Notes under the pieces: model-generated
Told to the model about the DNA's origin: nothing
The model's input: the letters and a program-made list of their open reading frames with translations, nothing else
Database searches by the model: none
Source of the DNA: Candidatus Hydrogenedens sp.
GTDB lineage: Bacteria; Hydrogenedentota; Hydrogenedentia; Hydrogenedentales; Hydrogenedentaceae
NCBI GenBank assembly: GCA_020216745.1
Contig: JAIWNQ010000196.1
Coordinates: forward strand, 1-10,000
Length of the DNA: 10,000 nucleotides
Reading direction: 5' to 3'
Program-made: the position numbers and the translations under genes
In this document: positions 1 through 5,292 of the stretch, one piece after another
Position numbering within the stretch: the stretch's first letter is position 1
How the letters are laid out: every line of letters starts with the position of its first letter

Positions 1-608
1 TACCACTTCTCTTTAGGGTAGTATTGATAACGAAACTTTCCACCATATCTACGAGTATTAATCTGTTGTTCCACTTCTCCATAGGCACCGTCTAATTCTA
101 TATTTATCGAATCCTTTCTCTTTCTTCCAGAAATAGCGATCCCGCTTTCCATAGTTATAGTGTCCGTTGTTCCTTTTTGAAGTGTAGCGGAGGCCCGAAT
201 GTTTCCTGACCATTTCCGTTTATCTTTCTGAATAAGTGGGTCTCCTTCTGCATCTTCATTTGTTGATAAAGGTGCAATCTTTTTTACTTCTTCCCATAGA
301 ATTATCTTTTTCTCTTTCCCTTCCTGAACAATATATTTATCTCCCGATACATGCAGTGTTCCTTGAAAGGTTTCTCCTGACGAGTAAGTCACCTCAACAA
401 GCGAAGTAGATTCTATTTTCTTTATATCTTTACGTTTTATAGTCAAAATGCCCGCAATGTCTGTATTGATAACCAAATAATTCTCATTAATCTCTACAAT
501 AGTTCCTGTAAGAATATCGCCATTAGAAAACTCAACACGGTCTGCATAAGTAATTTCTTGCAAGAAGATTACAAAGAAACTTGTCAAAACCAACAAATAT
601 GCTCGCAT
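1..608 (-). CDS. DUF481-like outer-membrane beta-barrel protein, C-terminus off the left edge
   Basis: The first 202 codons are present. The start is well fixed: ATG at 608-606, an AGGGA ribosome site 6 bases upstream (619-615), and an in-frame TAG at 620-618. Residues 1-22 form a signal peptide (a hydrophobic stretch ending TYA before DR), so the product is exported. Residues 23 to about 112 contain two similar beta-rich units: one starts EFSNGDILTGT and ends KDIKKIES, the next starts TYSSGETFQGT and ends EEVKKIAPL. From about residue 125 the text (KWSGNIRASATLQKGTTDT, then alternating-polarity strands with RRYGGKFRYYPKEKW) resembles the start of the DUF481/YdiY 'salt-induced outer membrane protein' barrel. 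The role of the family is poorly defined. The gene is divergent from the glycan operon, so joint control is possible but unproven. The family call rests on motif memory, without alignment. Confidence 0.75.
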   Translation of the reverse strand, partial: MRAYLLVLTSFFVIFLQEITYADRVEFSNGDILTGTIVEINENYLVINTDIAGILTIKRKDIKKIESTSLVEVTYSSGETFQGTLHVSGDKYIVQEGKEKKIILWEEVKKIAPLSTNEDAEGDPLIQKDKRKWSGNIRASATLQKGTTDTITMESGIAISGRKRKDSINIELDGAYGEVEQQINTRRYGGKFRYQYYPKEKW

Positions 609-723
609 ATATTTTCCCTATTTCTGCTTTGATTTGTAACTGTGCTGTTTAATCAAATAAACGAAAATGTATAGGTATTTATTTAACAATCCCTAATTAG
701 ATAAAACAAACCATAAGATAAAG

Positions 724-752
724 TTAACAAAGGTAAGCAAAAGAAGTATAAT
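724..752 (+). promoter_or_regulatory. Sigma70-like promoter for the five-gene operon
   Basis: TTAACA (724-729) matches the -35 consensus at five of six bases. It is followed by a 17-base spacer and a perfect TATAAT (747-752). Transcription would begin near 759 and leave a leader of about 115 bases before the ATG at 877. The region is AT-rich, so TATAAT alone could occur by chance. The near-consensus -35 at ideal spacing makes this the best promoter candidate in the window. Confidence 0.55.
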
Positions 753-765
753 TATCTTGCTGGAT

Positions 766-793
766 ATTATAAAATATTAAAGTAATTATTCAA
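766..793 (-). promoter_or_regulatory. Weak leftward sigma70-like promoter candidate for the DUF481-like gene
   Basis: On the minus strand, TTGAAT (793-788) is followed by a 16-base spacer and TATAAT (771-766). The -35 matches consensus at only four of six bases and the spacer is one base short. It would start transcripts near 759, about 150 bases upstream of the ATG at 608, and would face the rightward promoter. Because this stretch is nearly all A and T, chance is a real alternative. Confidence 0.25.
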
Positions 794-804
794 TATTACT
801 TAAT
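776..804. repeat. Imperfect inverted repeat in the operon leader
   Basis: ATTAAAGTAAT (776-786) pairs with ATTACTTAAT (795-804) across an 8-base loop, with a single extra A in the left arm. It lies just downstream of the predicted rightward start point and overlaps the -35 of the leftward candidate promoter. That position would suit an operator for a dimeric regulator. The arms are almost all A and T, so an RNA hairpin would be weak, and there is no U-run to make it a terminator. Confidence 0.35.
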
Positions 805-857
805 CTCGATGCTATCTTGGAGTAGTTAAGAAACGTATAAACAATAAATAGTTTTTT

Positions 858-865
858 AAGGAAGG
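858..865 (+). promoter_or_regulatory. Ribosome binding site deciding the start of the first operon gene
   Basis: AAGGAAGG ends 11 bases before the ATG at 877 but only 2 bases before the in-frame TTG at 868. The ATG is preferred because it is the stronger codon, and because the next two operon genes show the same rather long spacing of 10-11 bases. The TTG remains possible if only the first AAGGA pairs. Confidence 0.5.
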
Positions 866-876
866 TTTTGTATTTT

Positions 877-1626
877 ATGGAATGGGAACGATTGAAGGGT
901 AAAATCTCAAATGTAGTTTTGTTGGGAGTCACCTATGTTGCCCTTCACAGCTTATTATTTCTTTTCTATGAATTATTTTCATTATATTTAGGTCTTTCTG
1001 GTGAAGGATTCCCTGATAGTCTTATCCTTTCTGTAATAGACATTATAAAAGAGATTATCTTATGTGCTATTCTGGCGATTATCCAATCTATTATTTTTTC
1101 ACGATTAGGAGTTTTGTTAGATTTCCCCGTATGGCGTTGTAAGAGTGACCTTGAGGCATTGCGCCGTTTCTTTCTGCTCTGGTTCGGTGTAAATATTGCT
1201 TTGATTACAATAACAAGGGTTTCAGTTGTATTAGTAGATTATGGTTACTCAAACCTTGCCGATTTATTTAGTGTCTTAGGAATTATTGCAAATATTATAT
1301 ATTTGCCCTTATCTATCTGCTGGATGTATTCAGGGGAAAAGTTATCGGAGGATGACCCAATGACACGTCCTTTTCGTGCCATCACAAGGCAGTTCGGTGA
1401 GACAGTCGGGATGTGGGTTATCATCGCCATGTCGTTATTTACTTCATTATTTGTCCTTAGTTTGCCAGTGTTCGAGGAACAAACTATTTTAACAGCCCTC
1501 CTAAAGACAGTTATAATTATTCCTTTAGCGGCTGTAGATATTATTGTTTTTTGTTGGACATGGTTATTATGTATTCAATGTCGAATGCAAGGATTAGATG
1601 AAGATTATTCATTAGACGAATGGTAA
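877..1626 (+). CDS. Six-helix integral membrane protein of unknown function
   Basis: This 249-residue protein is the first gene of the operon. I do not recognise its family. Six hydrophobic segments can be read at about residues 13-36, 48-78, 98-120, 128-150, 178-199 and 204-234. A charged loop between the second and third (PVWRCKSDLEALRRF) and another between the fourth and fifth (GEKLSEDDPMTRPFRAITRQF) are probably cytoplasmic. The tail is acidic (LDEDYSLDEW). No signal peptide, transporter signature or glycosyltransferase motif is visible, and it is too short for a Wzx flippase or Wzy polymerase. The stop is 18 bases before the next gene's ATG, so co-transcription with the glycan genes is likely. 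A role in anchoring or exporting the glycan, or in envelope scaffolding, is only inference. An in-frame TTG at 868 would add three residues. Confidence 0.8.
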   Translation: MEWERLKGKISNVVLLGVTYVALHSLLFLFYELFSLYLGLSGEGFPDSLILSVIDIIKEIILCAILAIIQSIIFSRLGVLLDFPVWRCKSDLEALRRFFLLWFGVNIALITITRVSVVLVDYGYSNLADLFSVLGIIANIIYLPLSICWMYSGEKLSEDDPMTRPFRAITRQFGETVGMWVIIAMSLFTSLFVLSLPVFEEQTILTALLKTVIIIPLAAVDIIVFCWTWLLCIQCRMQGLDEDYSLDEW

Positions 1627-1627
1627 A

Positions 1628-1633
1628 AAGGAG
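1628..1633 (+). promoter_or_regulatory. Ribosome binding site deciding the start of the nucleotidyltransferase gene
   Basis: AAGGAG ends 11 bases before ATG 1645 and only 2 bases before the in-frame TTG at 1636. Starting at 1645 gives the usual family N-terminus MKAIILCAGKSTR, so the TTG is rejected. Confidence 0.6.
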
Positions 1634-1644
1634 TCTTGTTTGGA

Positions 1645-2856
1645 ATGAAAGCAATTATTCTTTGTGCAGGTAAAAGCACACGGACTTACCCGCTCACTGT
1701 AACACGTCCAAAACCACTACTCCCTCTATTAAACCGACCTATTATTGAATTTCAATTAGAAGGACTTTACTCTTTTGTTGATGAGTTTATTCTCGTTGTT
1801 GGGTATCGTCAGGAAATGATACAGCAACGATTGGGCGATAACTGGAAAGGGAAAAAGATTACTTATGTTATTCAGGAAGAACAGCGAGGAACAGGACACG
1901 CTGTATTGATGTGCGAAAAAGAAGTTCAAGGACCATTTATTGCGATGAATGGAGATGACCTCTTTGACCCTAACGATTTGAAAAATCTTGCCCAGCAAAA
2001 GCGTCCTTCCGCATTAGTAAAAGAAGTGCCAAATCCCAAAGATTACGGAATATATGAACTTGATAGTGATAACAAAGTAAAAAAACTTGTCGAAAAACCG
2101 AAAGTTATATTCTCCAACATTGCAAATATCGGTGCTTATCTTTTTACATCAGAGATTTTTCCGATTCTACATAATACACCTTTATCTGAACGCGGAGAAA
2201 TTGAAATTACTTCTGCAATACAAATAATGGCGGAACAAAAGGGTTTCTGGGTATTACCAGCGGAGGGATATTGGCTACCTATTGGCTACCCGTGGGACTT
2301 GCTTCGGGCTAACGCTTTTTTGTTAGACCGTATAGAAGAGCCTAAGGTCTTGGGAACGATAATGTCAGGTGCATGGATCGAAGGAAAAGTCTTTATTGAT
2401 GAAGGGACAGTTGTTCGGCCAGGTAGTTATATTGAGGGACCAGCTTACATTGGGAAAAATTGTATGATAGGTCCGAACTGCTGGATAAGACCTTATACAA
2501 CTATCGGGGATAACTGTCGTGTTGGTCAGGCTTCTGAAATAAAAAACTCGATTTTATTTAACCATGCCTATGCCCCTCATCAGAATTATGTTGGTGATAG
2601 CATTTTGGGTGAGGGGGTCAACCTTGGATGTGGAACGGTAACTGCAAATGTCCGTCATGATGGACAAGCACCTAAATCCGTTGTGAATGGTGTCTTGATT
2701 GAAACAGGATTAAAAAAGTTAGGAGCGGTTTTAGGAGATAATGTCCACACAGGAATCTTGACTGCAATTTACCCAGGTCGCAAAATGTGGCCTGGCACAT
2801 TTACACGACCAGCAGAGATAGTTGAGCGAGACATCATTGGTGAAGAAAATGGCTAA
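1645..2856 (+). CDS. GlmU-like bifunctional sugar-1-phosphate nucleotidyltransferase / acyltransferase
   Basis: This 403-residue cytoplasmic enzyme has a nucleotidyltransferase domain (about 1-235) and a left-handed beta-helix (about 245-390). The nucleotide loop is CAGKSTRTYPLT (7-18) with RPKP (21-24). Further landmarks are QEEQRGTGHAV (77-87), a metal-binding NGDD (102-105) and VEKP (149-152). The second domain shows hexapeptide-like turns, then HQNYVGDS from His312 and GCGTVTANVRHDG. These look like the GlmU acetyltransferase site (its His in the GHLTYLGD motif and its Asn in NYDG). The length matches the roughly 400-residue archaeal-type bifunctional enzymes better than bacterial GlmU (about 456). 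The likely product is UDP-GlcNAc or another NDP-sugar, perhaps with acetylation of an amino sugar-1-phosphate. UTP versus dTTP use cannot be read from motifs. Pro212 stands where RmlA-type enzymes usually carry a metal-binding Asp (WLPIGYPWD). Confidence 0.87.
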   Translation: MKAIILCAGKSTRTYPLTVTRPKPLLPLLNRPIIEFQLEGLYSFVDEFILVVGYRQEMIQQRLGDNWKGKKITYVIQEEQRGTGHAVLMCEKEVQGPFIAMNGDDLFDPNDLKNLAQQKRPSALVKEVPNPKDYGIYELDSDNKVKKLVEKPKVIFSNIANIGAYLFTSEIFPILHNTPLSERGEIEITSAIQIMAEQKGFWVLPAEGYWLPIGYPWDLLRANAFLLDRIEEPKVLGTIMSGAWIEGKVFIDEGTVVRPGSYIEGPAYIGKNCMIGPNCWIRPYTTIGDNCRVGQASEIKNSILFNHAYAPHQNYVGDSILGEGVNLGCGTVTANVRHDGQAPKSVVNGVLIETGLKKLGAVLGDNVHTGILTAIYPGRKMWPGTFTRPAEIVERDIIGEENG

Positions 2857-2873
2857 TAAAGGATAAAAAAAGG

Positions 2874-3953
2874 ATGAAAATAGTATTTTTCGGGAACGCC
2901 ACTGAAAAAATTGCCGCTATCAGATATCGTGTACAAAAATTTGCGGATATGTTTGAAGCGGAAGGGCACCAATGTGTAATTTGCTTACATTCTTCTGTGG
3001 ATTTCTACCTAAAATATTTTGAGAACCAACCAAAGTATAAAAAAGCAATTTATTGGCTATGTGTGTGGTTTAATCGCTGGTTCCAACTACGACACATTTT
3101 TAATGCAGATGTCATATTTTTAAGAGGACCTATATTTAAATACGGACCACCCATATTTGAATACATCATCCATGTATTTAATAAAAACATGGTTTTTGAT
3201 ATTGACGATGCGGTATGGGAAAAACCAGCTTTCGTAAACAATTATTTACTTCGTTTTGTTGATTTTGATTGGGCTAAAAAGATGTGCAAAATATGTGCGG
3301 GAGCAGTCGTTGGCAATCGTTATCTGGAAGAACATGTGAAACCATGGGGAGCCAAGAAAATCGTTATCGTTCCTACATGTATTGATATGGAAAAGCATCA
3401 ACAAAAGAAAGATTACCCAAAACATAATAATCCAGTAATTATAGGTTGGACAGGGCTACATACTAATTTAGGATACCTGGATATACTCAAAGACCCTTTG
3501 AAAGAGTTATCTAAAAAATATCCGATACAATTGTTTATTGCCTCTAATGGCTTGGATTACAATATGGATGGAGTAAATGTTGTATTCGAAAATTGGAAAT
3601 TTGAAAAGGAATTTGAATATCTACAAAAACCGGATATCGGTTTAATGCCACTGATAGATACACCACGGGCACGAGGAAAATGTGCCTTTAAGGCGTTGCA
3701 ATACATGGGTGTGGGGACACCTGTTGTTATCTCACCTGTGGGGATGAATGCAGAAGTAATAGAGGATGGCGTTCACGGTTTCTTTGCACAAACCCCCGAA
3801 GAGTGGTATGACCGATTAGAAAGGTTGATAATGGACCCAGATTTACGAGAACAAATGGGCAGAAAATCGCGACAACGCGTTATAGAATTATATTCATTTG
3901 AAGCAAACTATCCTCGACTGAAAGAATTCCTATTGGATATTGCAAAGGGATAA
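2874..3953 (+). CDS. GT4-type glycosyltransferase, GT-B fold
   Basis: This 359-residue protein has no membrane helices or signal peptide and should act at the cytoplasmic face. The N-terminal half carries the acceptor-side features of this group (MKIVFFGN, then RYRVQKFADMFEAEGH, and FDIDDAVWE at 108-116). The C-terminal half has the donor-side Rossmann domain: GWTG (191-194), then GKCAFKALQYMGVGTPVV from residue 268 and SPVGMNAEVIEDGVHGF. Where GT4 enzymes usually have the E-x7-E motif, this protein has Gly268 and Gln276. I recall the GKCxFKxLQYM form as a known GT4 sub-pattern, so activity is not ruled out. The donor is unknown; a product of the upstream nucleotidyltransferase is plausible. 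An AAAGGA site lies 10 bases before the ATG. The gene starts 17 bases after the previous stop and ends 5 bases before the next ATG. Confidence 0.88.
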   Translation: MKIVFFGNATEKIAAIRYRVQKFADMFEAEGHQCVICLHSSVDFYLKYFENQPKYKKAIYWLCVWFNRWFQLRHIFNADVIFLRGPIFKYGPPIFEYIIHVFNKNMVFDIDDAVWEKPAFVNNYLLRFVDFDWAKKMCKICAGAVVGNRYLEEHVKPWGAKKIVIVPTCIDMEKHQQKKDYPKHNNPVIIGWTGLHTNLGYLDILKDPLKELSKKYPIQLFIASNGLDYNMDGVNVVFENWKFEKEFEYLQKPDIGLMPLIDTPRARGKCAFKALQYMGVGTPVVISPVGMNAEVIEDGVHGFFAQTPEEWYDRLERLIMDPDLREQMGRKSRQRVIELYSFEANYPRLKEFLLDIAKG

Positions 3954-3958
3954 ACCAA

Positions 3959-5269
3959 ATGAAAGAAACAAACAATCCGGATGTGGCTCTGGCGTGGGAG
4001 TGGATAGAAGAATTAGATAACTGGATTGAAGAAAACGGCTTGTATGGCTATGACCGTTTCGATGTAAAAGACCATCCTCTATTTCGTTCCGTACAGACCA
4101 TTCCTCTTCTACGCAAATTAAGTTCCGGCTATTCTGAATTATTCCCTAAATTTACACGATGGCTCCTGCGTGTGAAGAAAACAGAAAATCCTAAAGCCCA
4201 TGCATTAATGGCAACGGGGTATCTGCGGTTGCACTCAATAGAGCCTGAAAAGGGACATTTAGAAAAAGCGAAAACGCATTTGTTATGGCTCCGTTCTCAA
4301 AGAACACCCGGTATTGATGGCTGGGCATGGGGATATCCCTTTGCTTATACTGGCAAAGGAGTACATGTCCCTGCGAAAACTCCTGTTAGCGTTGTTACCG
4401 CTATTGCAGGTCAAGCCTTTTTATCCGCTTATCAGATGACACAAGAAGAACAATATCTCTCCGCTATACTTGAAATTGCAGAATTTTTTACTAAAGAACT
4501 CCCTCACTGGAAACTGAAAAATGGCGGATTGTGTTTTGGCTATGCGCTTAAAGGGGACCCACGAAAAGTTCATAACGCAAACCTGCTTGTAGCAGAATAT
4601 CTATATTATGTCTCCCATATTACAGGAGAGAAAATATATAAGGAGATCGCACAACCCGCATTAGAATTTTCTCTTAATGCACAAAACGAAAACGGTTCAT
4701 GGTATTATGGATATTGGGAGGATGGCGACCCCTCTGAAAAAGAATTACATAAAATCATAGATAATCATCATACAGGGTTTGTTTTAAGGTCCTTATATGG
4801 AATTTATAAGTTAGAACCCAATGAAGTGCTCAAAGAAAAAATTTTGAAAGGGTTCCAGTTTTACGCTACTTTATTTGAAGAATTCGGTCAACCTTACTTT
4901 GCAGAAAATAAGAAATGGCCCGTAGATATACACGCTTGTGCAGAGGGGATTTTGTGCCCTTCAATTTTGGCTAAAGTTATCCCTGCAGCACATGTTCTTG
5001 CAGTGTTTGTTCTGCGCTGGGCATGGTTCCACATGCGGAACTTAAAAACAGGTGAGCTATATTATCGGCGTTATCCATTTTTTACATCTAAAATCACCTT
5101 TCCAAGGTGGGGCGTAGCGTGGATGTTTCGGGCTATCGCAGAATATCTATCCCGTTTCTATGAAGTCAAAGAACGGGTTGAAAGATTAAAAATGCAAGCC
5201 ATCCGATGGATGGAACCCACCACTACCGCTGGAAATACATCAAATAACAATTCAACAGAAAGAACATAA
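3959..5269 (+). CDS. Alpha/alpha-toroid (six-hairpin-like) protein of a polysaccharide-locus family
   Basis: This 436-residue protein lacks a signal peptide and is probably cytoplasmic. An AAAGGGA site sits 8 bases before the ATG. The N-terminus has a WIEENGLYGYDRFD motif that I associate with a conserved, uncharacterised family in exopolysaccharide clusters. The body alternates amphipathic helices with aromatic-glycine turns, as six-hairpin glycosidase-like proteins do: GWAWGYPF from 121, HNANLLVAEYLYY from 205, GSWYYGYW from 246, NHHTGFVLRSL from 269, DIHACAEG from 323 and RWGVAWMFRA near the end. His205, His270, His271, His325 and Glu329 are candidate active-site residues. Possible roles are glycan hydrolysis, epimerisation or lyase-like chemistry on a (lipid-linked) oligosaccharide. 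None can be assigned from the sequence. I recall some relatives being labelled delta-aminolevulinate dehydratase; no HemB metal or Schiff-base motif is visible here. The C-terminal tail is polar and N/T-rich. Confidence 0.75.
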   Translation: MKETNNPDVALAWEWIEELDNWIEENGLYGYDRFDVKDHPLFRSVQTIPLLRKLSSGYSELFPKFTRWLLRVKKTENPKAHALMATGYLRLHSIEPEKGHLEKAKTHLLWLRSQRTPGIDGWAWGYPFAYTGKGVHVPAKTPVSVVTAIAGQAFLSAYQMTQEEQYLSAILEIAEFFTKELPHWKLKNGGLCFGYALKGDPRKVHNANLLVAEYLYYVSHITGEKIYKEIAQPALEFSLNAQNENGSWYYGYWEDGDPSEKELHKIIDNHHTGFVLRSLYGIYKLEPNEVLKEKILKGFQFYATLFEEFGQPYFAENKKWPVDIHACAEGILCPSILAKVIPAAHVLAVFVLRWAWFHMRNLKTGELYYRRYPFFTSKITFPRWGVAWMFRAIAEYLSRFYEVKERVERLKMQAIRWMEPTTTAGNTSNNNSTERT

Positions 5270-5282
5270 TTATTTATAATTT

Positions 5283-5286
5283 GGAG
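5283..5286 (+). promoter_or_regulatory. Ribosome binding site deciding the start of the bi-domain oxidoreductase gene
   Basis: GGAG ends 6 bases before ATG 5293. The in-frame TTG at 5281 overlaps this site and has no ribosome site of its own, so it is rejected as the start. Confidence 0.65.
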
Positions 5287-5292
5287 ATTACC

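Larger units (their letters stand above)
609..876. other. Divergent intergenic region
   Basis: This 268-base, strongly AT-rich gap separates the leftward DUF481-like gene from the rightward operon. I see no convincing open reading frame or RNA gene in it. It holds a good rightward sigma70-like promoter, a weaker leftward candidate and an imperfect inverted repeat, each listed separately. The rightward leader predicted from the promoter is about 115 bases. I see no recognisable riboswitch or attenuator fold in it apart from the weak AT-rich inverted repeat. Confidence 0.7.

Noticed and set aside
1636..1647. TTG start for the nucleotidyltransferase, and similar TTG starts at 868 and 5281.
   Set aside because: The TTGs lie within or only 2 bases from the ribosome site, whereas the downstream ATGs have workable spacing and give family-typical N-termini.
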